DNA from: an uncultured Ruaniaceae bacterium
Lineage (GTDB): Bacteria; Actinomycetota; Actinomycetes; Actinomycetales; Beutenbergiaceae
Length of the DNA stretch: 6,748 nucleotides
NCBI GenBank assembly: GCA_938004115.1
Contig: CALKWS010000223.1
Location: forward strand, 1-6,748
Reading direction: 5' to 3'
This document shows positions 1 to 5,324 of the stretch, in pieces (positions within the stretch are counted from its first letter, which is position 1; every line of letters starts with the position of its first letter). Made by a program: the position numbers and the translations under genes. The notes under the pieces were generated by a model. That model was not told where the DNA came from and ran no database searches. It saw only the letters and a program-made list of their open reading frames with translations.

Positions 1-1817
1 ACGCCGTCCTCATTCGGGTCCGGCCCGCGGGCGGCGCCCACCGCGGCCAGGGCCGCGCGCCGGGCGCGCCGTCGCTCCCGTACCGAGCGCGGGGCGGGGG
101 CCGGGCTGGTCACCCGTTTCGCCCCGACCATGCCGGAGACCACCACGTCGCGGCGGTCCAGGCCGAGCGCCCGCGCCAGACCCAGACCCACCAGGGGCAG
201 CGCCACGTGGGCGAGCACGGCACCCAGCCGGCCATCGCCCAGGGCCAGCAACAGCGGCGGGCCGAAGGCCCAGACACCGGCCGCCCAGGCGCGCACCAGC
301 ACCGACCGGCTGGCTGCCCCGGCGGCGAACCATGCGGTGATCGCGGCCAGCGGCATCGCCAGCAGCAGCACGAGGGCCACGCTCACCTGCACCGGCACCC
401 CGAGGGGCCCGCCGGTGACCGCCGAGAGCACACCGAGCACACCCAGGAACGGGTCCGCCGGTCCGGGGTAGCCGTCCCCGCTGCCGATCCAGCCGCCGGT
501 CGCCGCCTGCCACAGGTGCGTGAACGTGGCATCCACCGGGAGCAGCGCGCCCCCGATCAGCGCGCCGCCGACGGTGACCGGCAGCAGGGTGATCGCCGCT
601 ACGCCGATGGTCGGCACCAGTACCGCGACGAAGGCCAGCCGCCGCCGGCGGGCCACCGCGGCGCGTTCGGCCATCTCCAGTTCGCTGGGGGCGCGCGCCG
701 CGCGGCGTTCCGCGGCCGCCTGGAGCCGCCGGTTGCGCCGGGCCCGTAACAGCTGTGGCCAGGTGGCCTGCAACGGGGTCAGCCTCCGCGCGGACACCGT
801 CTTGGTGCGCCGGGCCCGGCGTTTCGCACGTAGTACCGCCCGCGGACGCAGCACCGAGGTCAGGGCGGCCCGCAGTTCCACGCCGGCCAACCCCAGCTCG
901 TTGGTGGTGACCTGCCACAACGCCCGCAGCGGGGCGAGGGCCAGGATGGCCAGGGCCACCAGCGGACCCAGGAGCAGGGGGCTGCGCACCAGCCAGGAGT
1001 GCAGTTGGGCGGTGCGCCGAGCACCGAAGCTGCGGCGCGGGTCCGGGGCAAGGGGTTCGCGCGTGCGGGCGCCGCCGCGGGTACGCAGCCCGTCATAGCC
1101 GGCCCGGGCGTGCCGCACGCGCGCGCCGGGGGCCACCACCACCCGGTGCCCGGCCAGCCGGGCACGGCGGCAGAGGTCGGCACCGTCGCCGAACGCACCC
1201 AGGGTCGGGTCGGCCCCGCGCAACTCCCGCCACAGGTCGGCGCGGATCAGCATCCCGGCGGTACCGACCGCGTAGACGTCCTCGCGGCCATCGTGCTGGC
1301 CCTGGTCGATCTCGCCGGACTCGATCCCGGTGTAGCGCTGGCCGTCCACGGTCATGCTGACCCCGACCGAGATCAACTGGTCCGGTTGGTCCCAGTCGAC
1401 CTGTTTGACGCCTGCCACGCCCACCGAGTCCGACCGGTCCACGGTGGTGAGCAGGTTCGCCAGTGCCTCCGGGTCCGGGGCGGAATCGTCGTGCAGCAGC
1501 CACCACCACGACGGGTCGTCCGTGACCTGCGCGATCGCCGAGTGCACCGCGTCGCTGAAGCTCGTGGCCTCCTCCAGGTGCACCACCCGCACCTCGGGCT
1601 GACCGTGCGAGGTCAGGCCGGCGTCGTCGAGAACCGCCTCAGCACTGGCCGCAGGAGCACCGTCGGACGCCTCGTCGTCCTCGGTCGGCAGCACCGCCCA
1701 CACGATCCGATCCGGGCGCCGGTGTTGCCGGGCCAGGCCGGCGAGGGTGTGTGGCAGGTAGGGGGAGTCGACGGTCCCCACAATGACGGCGCAGACGTCG
1801 GGGCGGTCCAAGGTCAT
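1..1817 (-). CDS. Large membrane-anchored family-2 glycosyltransferase (3' end outside window)
   Basis: Reading the minus strand from the ATG at 1817 gives an unbroken frame of 605 codons to the window edge. The N-terminus is a GT-A fold of the GT2 type: the first strand is at residues 8-14, a probable metal-binding HDD sits at 109-111 after a WWWLL strand, AVGTAGMLIR lies at 182-192, and the acceptor-side signature FGDGADLCRRARLAGHR at 209-225 ends near H236. A membrane segment follows at about 278-298, then a very basic linker (about 315-385) and several hydrophobic segments at about 389-560. A second basic stretch (RERRRARRA) precedes the edge. Known relatives with an N-terminal GT2 domain and a multi-span C-terminal half are often near 1000 residues, so much of the protein is probably missing. 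It should use a nucleotide- or lipid-linked sugar for envelope glycan assembly, but donor and acceptor cannot be told. It starts 30 bp after whiB and probably shares its transcript. No Shine-Dalgarno is visible. Residue 357 is a TTA leucine codon, the only one I found in the window's genes. Confidence 0.88.
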   Translation of the reverse strand, partial: MTLDRPDVCAVIVGTVDSPYLPHTLAGLARQHRRPDRIVWAVLPTEDDEASDGAPAASAEAVLDDAGLTSHGQPEVRVVHLEEATSFSDAVHSAIAQVTDDPSWWWLLHDDSAPDPEALANLLTTVDRSDSVGVAGVKQVDWDQPDQLISVGVSMTVDGQRYTGIESGEIDQGQHDGREDVYAVGTAGMLIRADLWRELRGADPTLGAFGDGADLCRRARLAGHRVVVAPGARVRHARAGYDGLRTRGGARTREPLAPDPRRSFGARRTAQLHSWLVRSPLLLGPLVALAILALAPLRALWQVTTNELGLAGVELRAALTSVLRPRAVLRAKRRARRTKTVSARRLTPLQATWPQLLRARRNRRLQAAAERRAARAPSELEMAERAAVARRRRLAFVAVLVPTIGVAAITLLPVTVGGALIGGALLPVDATFTHLWQAATGGWIGSGDGYPGPADPFLGVLGVLSAVTGGPLGVPVQVSVALVLLLAMPLAAITAWFAAGAASRSVLVRAWAAGVWAFGPPLLLALGDGRLGAVLAHVALPLVGLGLARALGLDRRDVVVSGMVGAKRVTSPAPAPRSVRERRRARRAALAAVGAARGPDPNEDG

Positions 1818-1847
1818 CCGGGGCAGGTGAAGGGGCGGATGGGGCGA

Positions 1848-2174
1848 TCAGATCGCGCGGCGCTTGAGCTTTCGACGTTCCCGTTCCGACAGCCCACCCC
1901 AGATGCCGAACCGTTCGTCGTTCTCCAGGGCATACTCCAGGCACTCGGCGCGCACCTCACACGAGACGCATACCCGTTTGGCCTCCCGGGTGGAGCCGCC
2001 CTTCTCGGGGAAGAACGCCTCCGGATCGGTCTGGGCGCACAACGCGCGCTCCTGCCAGCCCAGTACGCCCTCGTCCGGGGCGAAGGCGTCGAAGAGCACA
2101 GGTGTTTCCGGCTGTCGCTCGGGGCCGGCCGCCATCCCCTCGGTCAGCGGCCCCTCTCCCAAGATGTTCCACAC
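1848..2174 (-). CDS. whiB: WhiB-family iron-sulfur transcription regulator (WhiB/WhiB2/WhmD type)
   Basis: This 108-residue protein has all WhiB hallmarks: four cluster-ligand cysteines at C46, C69, C72 and C78 (C-x22-C-x2-C-x5-C), the GIWGG turn at 90-94, and the basic C-terminal tail SERERRKLKRR that contacts DNA. The core WQERALCAQTDPEAFFPEKGG matches, from memory, Streptomyces WhiB and mycobacterial WhiB2/WhmD. Those proteins bind a 4Fe-4S cluster and act with the principal sigma factor and WhiA on septation and cell-division genes. The chosen start is the GTG at 2174, with GGGGAAG four bases upstream. An internal ATG (residue 14) would give a protein nearer the usual 85-90 residues and has GAGGGG directly before it, with no spacing, so the N-terminus is uncertain. 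A strong promoter lies at 2229-2258. The glycosyltransferase gene follows in the same reading frame, ten sense codons after the TGA stop. Family assignment is secure; the sporulation versus division role depends on the host. Confidence 0.96.
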   Translation of the reverse strand: MWNILGEGPLTEGMAAGPERQPETPVLFDAFAPDEGVLGWQERALCAQTDPEAFFPEKGGSTREAKRVCVSCEVRAECLEYALENDERFGIWGGLSERERRKLKRRAI

Positions 2175-2228
2175 GGTGCTTCCCCAATCTTCACTCGGTG
2201 CGGCGACATTGCCGCCGTCCGTGCCTAA

Positions 2229-2258
2229 ATTACACGCGTGTTATCCCGCTAAAGTCAA
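2229..2258 (-). promoter_or_regulatory. Predicted housekeeping promoter of whiB
   Basis: Read on the minus strand, TTGACT (2258-2253) and TGTAAT (2234-2229) are separated by 18 bp, close to the principal-sigma consensus TTGACA/TATAAT. An alternative -10, TAATTT at 2232-2227, would leave a 20-bp spacer. Transcription would begin near 2222, giving a leader of about 47 bases before the whiB GTG. The hexamers lie in the most A/T-rich stretch of an otherwise very G/C-rich window. This is prediction by eye from matches and spacing. Confidence 0.6.
2232..2241. promoter_or_regulatory. Perfect 10-bp palindrome ACACGCGTGT over the whiB -10 element
   Basis: ACACGCGTGT is an exact palindrome that overlaps the downstream end of the predicted whiB spacer and part of the -10 hexamer. 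The symmetry does not extend into the flanking bases. A dimeric regulator bound here would block RNA polymerase, so an operator is plausible. It does not match the BldD, LexA or CRP/GlxR consensus as I know them, so no regulator is proposed. A chance palindrome is possible. Confidence 0.3.
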
Positions 2259-2272
2259 GCCCAACCGTGATA

Positions 2273-2301
2273 TTGCGAGCGGTCCGGGGAGCTGGTATAG
2301 C
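2273..2301 (+). promoter_or_regulatory. Possible upstream promoter of the PLP enzyme gene
   Basis: On the plus strand TTGCGA (2273-2278) and TATAGC (2296-2301) are 17 bp apart. Transcription from near 2308 would give a leader of about 70 bases containing the 2316-2331 hairpin. The -35 hexamers of this promoter and of the oppositely directed whiB promoter are only 14 bp apart, so the two could compete for polymerase. It is an alternative or addition to the leaderless promoter at 2366. The -10 match is imperfect. Confidence 0.35.
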
Positions 2302-2315
2302 GCCGGTTCACCTCC

Positions 2316-2331
2316 CCCGGGCGAACCCGGG
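2316..2331 (+). other. G/C hairpin in the whiB-PLP enzyme intergenic region
   Basis: CCCGGG (2316-2321), a CGAA loop (2322-2325) and CCCGGG (2326-2331) form a perfect six-pair stem with a four-base loop. No T-run follows, so it is not a standard intrinsic terminator. If the promoter at 2273 is used, it would lie in the leader of the PLP enzyme mRNA. Being self-complementary, it could also form on the other strand, but it lies upstream of the whiB promoter. A function is not shown. Confidence 0.3.
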
Positions 2332-2365
2332 ACACCGTTGCCACCCCGCGCGGGACGGCACGGGT

Positions 2366-2371
2366 TACCGT
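2366..2371 (+). promoter_or_regulatory. Predicted -10 element (TACCGT) of a leaderless PLP enzyme transcript
   Basis: TACCGT fits the actinobacterial -10 consensus TANNNT and ends six bases before the ATG at 2378, so transcription would start at or beside the start codon. No Shine-Dalgarno lies between. The -35 region is unclear: GTTGCC at 2337-2342 is too far for a normal spacer, though leaderless actinobacterial promoters often have weak -35 elements. The same arrangement recurs before the gene at 3645. Confidence 0.45.
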
Positions 2372-2377
2372 GTCCTG

Positions 2378-3598
2378 ATGGTACTCAAAGGTCTGCACCC
2401 TCCGGCCGGGGTGAGTCCGACCCAGTTCGAGGACACCCTCGCCCGCGAGCGCCCCGACCTGTTCACCGGCCCGTTCTCCTGGCCGGTGATGACCTTGGAC
2501 GCCGCGGACCTGGACCACAACATGGCGGTGATGGCCGCCTTCTGCGCGCGGACCGGGTTCGAGCTGGCGCCGCACATCAAGACCCATATGTCCCGGCAGT
2601 TGTGGCAGCGCCAACACGCCGCCGGCGCCTGGGGGGCCACGGTGGCCACTGGCGGGCAGATGCGCACCGCCCGGTCCTGGGGCACCCGCCGCCTGCTGCT
2701 GGCCAACCAGCTCCTCGACCCGCGGGAGATCGCTTGGCTGGCCCGGGAGGCACGCGGCGCCGAGGACGGTTTCGAGGCCTGGGTGTACGCCGACAGCCGG
2801 ACCGGCGTGGACCTGCTGGCCGCCGATCTGGCCACCCCGCAGGTGCGGGAACGGGTCGGGGTGCTGATCGAGCGCGGACACGTGGGCGGCCGCACCGGGG
2901 TGCGCACGCTGGCCGAGGTCCGTGATCTGGCGCAGGCGGCCACCGAGGCGGGCCTGCGGGTTGTCGGGGTGAGCGGCTACGAGGGCAGCGTCGCCAAGGG
3001 CAGCAGTCCGGAGGCATTGACGGCGGTGGCCCGGTTCTGCGCCGACCTGCTCGAGTCCGCCGAGGCGGTGGCACCGATGGTGCAGGGCACTGTGGTGCTG
3101 AGCGTGGGCGGCAGCGCCTACCTCGACGTGGTCGAACAAGCCCTCAGCACCGCCACGGACCGGGTGCGGGTGATCGTGCGCTCGGGGGCCTACCTCACCC
3201 ATGACCACGGCCTGTACGACCGGGCCGACCCGTGGGCACGTATGGAACCGCCGGCACGCCTGGAGCCGGCGCTGCGGCTGTGGGCGCAGGTGCACTCCAC
3301 CCCCGAGCCGGGGCTGGTGCTGTGCGGGGCCGGCCGGCGCGATGCGCCCTTCGATGCGGACCTGCCGATCCCGTTGCGGGTGCACCCCGCCTCCGGCGCC
3401 GGCCCGGCCCGCCCGGTGCGCGGGACCACCACCCGGCTCAACGACCAGCACCTGTTCCTGCACACCGAGGATCCGGTCGATGTCGGTGAAGTGATCGAGT
3501 TCGGGGTGTCCCACCCGTGCACCAGCTTCGACAAGTGGGCGGTGCTCCCGGTGCTGGAGGGCCAGCGGGTGGTGGAGTTGGTGCACACCCAGTTCTGA
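2378..3598 (+). CDS. Fold-type III PLP enzyme, D-threonine aldolase/D-serine dehydratase family (amino acid deaminase/aldolase)
   Basis: The product is 406 residues from the ATG at 2378. Residues about 30-290 form an alanine-racemase-like N-terminal barrel, with the expected PLP lysine K68 in ELAPHIKTHM. The motif SVGGSAYLD follows and probably lines the cofactor phosphate site. The C-terminal domain (about 300-406) is the D-serine-dehydratase type, with GAGRRDAPFDADLPIP, DQH ending at H358, and SHPC with H379 and C381. The paired His-x-Cys resembles the zinc ligands of eukaryotic D-serine dehydratase, whereas many D-threonine aldolases have His-x-Asp. A PLP- and metal-dependent D-hydroxy-amino-acid lyase or dehydratase in the cytoplasm is therefore likely; the substrate is not decided by sequence. 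The frame stays open upstream to 2102, but that extension overlaps whiB and its promoter and has no family similarity that I recognise. The ATG at 2378 fits the likely leaderless -10. The gene diverges from whiB. Confidence 0.88.
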   Translation: MVLKGLHPPAGVSPTQFEDTLARERPDLFTGPFSWPVMTLDAADLDHNMAVMAAFCARTGFELAPHIKTHMSRQLWQRQHAAGAWGATVATGGQMRTARSWGTRRLLLANQLLDPREIAWLAREARGAEDGFEAWVYADSRTGVDLLAADLATPQVRERVGVLIERGHVGGRTGVRTLAEVRDLAQAATEAGLRVVGVSGYEGSVAKGSSPEALTAVARFCADLLESAEAVAPMVQGTVVLSVGGSAYLDVVEQALSTATDRVRVIVRSGAYLTHDHGLYDRADPWARMEPPARLEPALRLWAQVHSTPEPGLVLCGAGRRDAPFDADLPIPLRVHPASGAGPARPVRGTTTRLNDQHLFLHTEDPVDVGEVIEFGVSHPCTSFDKWAVLPVLEGQRVVELVHTQF

Positions 3599-3622
3599 TC
3601 CTCGGGCTCCTGCGCCACGGGC

Positions 3623-3644
3623 GCCCCCGCCCTACCCTGGGGGC
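3623..3644. repeat. Inverted repeat flanking the TIGR03089 -10 element
   Basis: GCCCCC (3623-3628) and GGGGGC (3639-3644) are exact inverted copies separated by ten bases that contain the predicted TACCCT hexamer. The right arm ends at the base before the ATG. There is no T-run, so a classic terminator for the preceding gene is unlikely. It could be an operator or simply a chance pairing of G/C runs. Confidence 0.25.
3633..3638 (+). promoter_or_regulatory. Predicted -10 element (TACCCT) of a leaderless TIGR03089 transcript
   Basis: TACCCT fits TANNNT and ends six bases before the ATG at 3645, the same spacing as at 2366-2378. The intervening GGGGGC is too close to the ATG to act as a normal ribosome-binding site. 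The 46-bp gap to the preceding stop codon leaves room for an independent promoter, though read-through from the PLP enzyme gene is also possible. Confidence 0.45.
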
Positions 3645-4349
3645 ATGAGTGATGTCGCAGCGCTGATCTCCTCCTGGCAGGGGCCCGACGGCGCGCTGCC
3701 GCGGCTCACCTGGTACGGGCCGGGCGGGGAGCGGGTGGAGTTGTCCGGGCAGGTGCTGGCGAACTGGGTGATCAAGGTGGCCAACCTGCTCACCGAGGAG
3801 GCCGACGCCGACGACGGCACCCAGGTGGTCATCGACCTGCCGGTGCACTGGCGCACCCTGGCGTGGGCGCTGGGCGCATGGCTGACCGGGGCGCAGGTGA
3901 CATTCGGCTCCCGGGTCGGCGGCAGTGATGGAGCCGTGGCGTCCGCGGAGGAACCAGGCGTCCCGGATGTGCTCATCACCGATCAACCGGAGCAAGCCGG
4001 CTCAGCAGACCTGCTCATCGGTGTGGCCCTACCGGCGCTCGCCATGTCCTTCGACGGGGATCTGCCCCCGGGCGCGCTCGACGGCGCCGCCGATCTGATG
4101 ACCTATCCCGACCAGTTGGTGCTGCCGACCACCCCGGCCAGCCTCGACGATCTGGCCGGGCCCGCCTGGACCGGTCCGGACCGGGTCCTGGTCGACGCCG
4201 CGGCAGCCGGCGCGATCACCCAGGTGCTGGCGATCTGGCGCGCCGGTGGCTCGGTGGTCCTGCTGGGTGACCCGGAGGCCGATACCGCACACCTGGCCCG
4301 CACCGAAGGGGCCGAGCCCGGTGAACCGCAGGAAGTGGGAGGACCATGA
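3645..4349 (+). CDS. TIGR03089 family protein (short AMP-binding-enzyme relative of unknown function)
   Basis: This 234-residue protein carries the family's features as I know them: LTWYGPGGERVELSGQVLANWV at about 21-42, then NLLTEEADADDGTQVVIDLPVHWRTLAWALGAWLTGAQV at about 47-85. TIGR03089 is described as an actinobacterial family, usually single-copy, with faint similarity to AMP-binding enzymes (acyl-CoA synthetases). Those are usually 500 or more residues and carry a glycine/serine/threonine-rich ATP-binding loop. That loop and the whole C-terminal lid domain are absent here, so adenylation activity is unlikely; a binding or scaffold role is possible. Length is normal for the family, so this is not a truncation. 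The mycobacterial member (Rv3268) lies beside cell-wall genes. Here it instead overlaps a pterin dehydratase gene by ATGA, which implies coupled translation. No signal peptide or membrane segment is seen, so it is probably cytoplasmic. Confidence 0.88.
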   Translation: MSDVAALISSWQGPDGALPRLTWYGPGGERVELSGQVLANWVIKVANLLTEEADADDGTQVVIDLPVHWRTLAWALGAWLTGAQVTFGSRVGGSDGAVASAEEPGVPDVLITDQPEQAGSADLLIGVALPALAMSFDGDLPPGALDGAADLMTYPDQLVLPTTPASLDDLAGPAWTGPDRVLVDAAAAGAITQVLAIWRAGGSVVLLGDPEADTAHLARTEGAEPGEPQEVGGP

Positions 4350-4660
4350 CCGAGAAACTGACCGAGGAGCAGGTACGGGAACAGAACCTGACGGACTGGC
4401 ACGTGGCCGGTCAGGCACTGCGCACCCGTTGGCGCACCGGTGACTTCGCCACGGGGCTGCGGCTGGTGAACCTGATCGGCCAGGCCGCCGAGGCCGCCAA
4501 CCACCACCCGGACCTGGACCTGCGCTACCCGCACCTGGACGTGACGCTGACCACGCACGACGTGGGCGGCCTGTCCGAGCGTGATGTGCAGATGGCCCGG
4601 CAGATCAGCGATATCGCCGCCCGGGAGGGTGTGGTCGCCGCCCCGGGCGAGGTCGGGTAA
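4346..4660 (+). CDS. Pterin-4a-carbinolamine dehydratase (4a-hydroxytetrahydrobiopterin dehydratase, PhhB/DCoH family)
   Basis: The 104-residue protein has the full family length and a complete active-site pattern: E49-x3-H53-H54-P55-x5-Y61-x9-H71-x8-D80, centred on NHHPDLDLRYPHLDV. These residues catalyse dehydration of 4a-hydroxytetrahydropterin to quinonoid dihydropterin (EC 4.2.1.96), which recycles the cofactor of aromatic amino acid hydroxylases. No hydroxylase gene is in the window, and many bacteria that carry this family have none; roles in molybdopterin metabolism have been proposed for some homologues. The physiological substrate here is therefore open. The ATG overlaps the TIGR03089 stop in ATGA, and GGGAGGA at 4337-4343 lies just upstream, inside the preceding gene. 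The spacing is short but the site is strong. The gene converges on the tetR gene with only 4 bp between their stop codons and no terminator hairpin in that gap. Confidence 0.92.
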   Translation: MTEKLTEEQVREQNLTDWHVAGQALRTRWRTGDFATGLRLVNLIGQAAEAANHHPDLDLRYPHLDVTLTTHDVGGLSERDVQMARQISDIAAREGVVAAPGEVG

Positions 4661-4664
4661 CCGC

Positions 4665-5231
4665 TCACTGCTCCCTCGGCAGGGCGCCGTGCAGGGCGAC
4701 CATCTGCCAGATCCACTCCGCGACCTCGGCGGCCGGGGCGGGACGGTCCGATTGCACCCAGGCAGCGATGATCGCCACCGCCGCACCGGTGATCGAGGCG
4801 GCCGCCACCGGGAACGGCAGCCCGCCCACGGAAGTCTGCCCGCGGTCCATCCTGGTGAGCAACAGCCCTTCCAACCGCTCCCGGAGCCGGGCCTGGACGC
4901 CGGCGGAGACCGCGTCGGAGAAGATCCGCCGGTACAGGGTCAGGTTCTCCTGCACGTGCCGCAGATACGTCGCCAGCACCTGCCGTAGATCGGCCGGACC
5001 CAGGTCCGCGGTGACCGATTGCATCGTCTCCTGGGTGACGGCGTCGAACACATCTGCCAGCAGTACGCCCTTGTCCCGGTAGTGCTGGTAGAACGTGCTC
5101 CGGTTGATCCCGGCCGACTCCGCGAGGTCCGCCACGGAGATCTCGTCGACGTCACGCTCGCGGGCCAGGTCCATCAGGGCTTCGCGCAGCGCCTGGCGGG
5201 TGCGGGCGATGCGGGGATCCATAGTCCGCAT
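4665..5231 (-). CDS. TetR/AcrR-family transcriptional repressor
   Basis: The 188-residue protein starts with a typical TetR DNA-binding domain: helix one RTRQALREALMDLARE at 10-25, then the helix-turn-helix ISVADLAESAGINRSTFYQHY at 31-51 and RDKGVLLADVFD after it. The C-terminal ligand-binding half (about 65-188) is helical; its end, AAVAIIAAWVQSDRPAPAAEVAEWIWQMV, resembles the TetR_C_8-like domain. The ligand is unknown. The gene diverges from the MMPL transporter, and a 20-bp palindrome lies between them, so it most likely represses the transporter and itself. Starts at 5231 (ATG, residue 1) and 5222 (ATG, residue 4) are both possible. Neither has a Shine-Dalgarno, and the predicted promoter would start the RNA within about ten bases of the first, so the message is nearly leaderless. 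It ends 4 bp from the convergent dehydratase gene. Confidence 0.93.
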   Translation of the reverse strand: MRTMDPRIARTRQALREALMDLARERDVDEISVADLAESAGINRSTFYQHYRDKGVLLADVFDAVTQETMQSVTADLGPADLRQVLATYLRHVQENLTLYRRIFSDAVSAGVQARLRERLEGLLLTRMDRGQTSVGGLPFPVAAASITGAAVAIIAAWVQSDRPAPAAEVAEWIWQMVALHGALPREQ

Positions 5232-5246
5232 TGTGCCACTGTGACG

Positions 5247-5275
5247 CCGATAACCAACGTTTGTCGGTTAGGCAA
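5247..5275 (-). promoter_or_regulatory. Predicted tetR promoter
   Basis: On the minus strand TTGCCT (5275-5270) and TATCGG (5252-5247) are 17 bp apart. The expected start is near 5240, about nine bases before the tetR ATG at 5231. Nearly the whole spacer is occupied by the 5251-5270 palindrome, which predicts autorepression. The -10 matches only the first three consensus positions. Confidence 0.45.
5251..5270. promoter_or_regulatory. Probable TetR operator: 20-bp imperfect palindrome
   Basis: The half-sites TAACC (5251-5255) and GGTTA (5266-5270) are exact inverted copies, and inner AC (5257-5258 on the minus-strand reading) and GT pairs extend the symmetry to seven of ten positions. The read is TAACCaACgtttGTcGGTTA. 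Size and position fit a TetR dimer site: it fills the spacer of the predicted tetR promoter and covers the -35 of the predicted transporter promoter. That the neighbouring TetR binds it is inferred from location. Confidence 0.65.
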
Positions 5276-5290
5276 CAGCCGTGGTGCAAT
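5261..5290 (+). promoter_or_regulatory. Predicted promoter of the MMPL transporter gene
   Basis: TTGTCG (5261-5266) and TGCAAT (5285-5290) are 18 bp apart on the plus strand; TGCAAT matches TANNNT except at position 2. Transcription would start near 5297, leaving a short leader with the Shine-Dalgarno AAAGGA at 5313-5318. The -35 lies inside the palindrome, so a bound repressor would exclude polymerase. Confidence 0.4.
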
Positions 5291-5324
5291 AAGGCGGTTT
5301 CATCTCGCCTCGAAAGGACTGCCA

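Noticed and set aside
10..918. Long minus-strand open frame rich in Gly, Arg and Pro
   Set aside because: It is a shifted frame inside the glycosyltransferase gene, has low-complexity composition and shows no domain.
999..2228. 409-codon plus-strand frame opposite the glycosyltransferase and whiB genes
   Set aside because: It is antisense to two well-supported genes; long antisense frames are expected at this G/C content. The His/Gly/Val-rich product has no recognisable motif.
2316..2331. Hairpin as an intrinsic terminator
   Set aside because: No T-run follows on either strand, and no gene ends nearby.
2331..2335. GACAC, the WhiA core recognition sequence, upstream of whiB
   Set aside because: Five bases occur often by chance (another copy is at 2432-2436 inside the PLP gene), and it lies about 70 bp upstream of the whiB -35 element without supporting context.
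2255..3586. 443-codon minus-strand frame opposite the PLP enzyme gene
   Set aside because: It is the mirror frame of a conserved enzyme gene, with His/Gly/Arg-rich composition and no domain.
3599..3644. Terminator between the PLP enzyme and TIGR03089 genes
   Set aside because: The only inverted repeat surrounds the promoter element and has no T-run; it abuts the next ATG.
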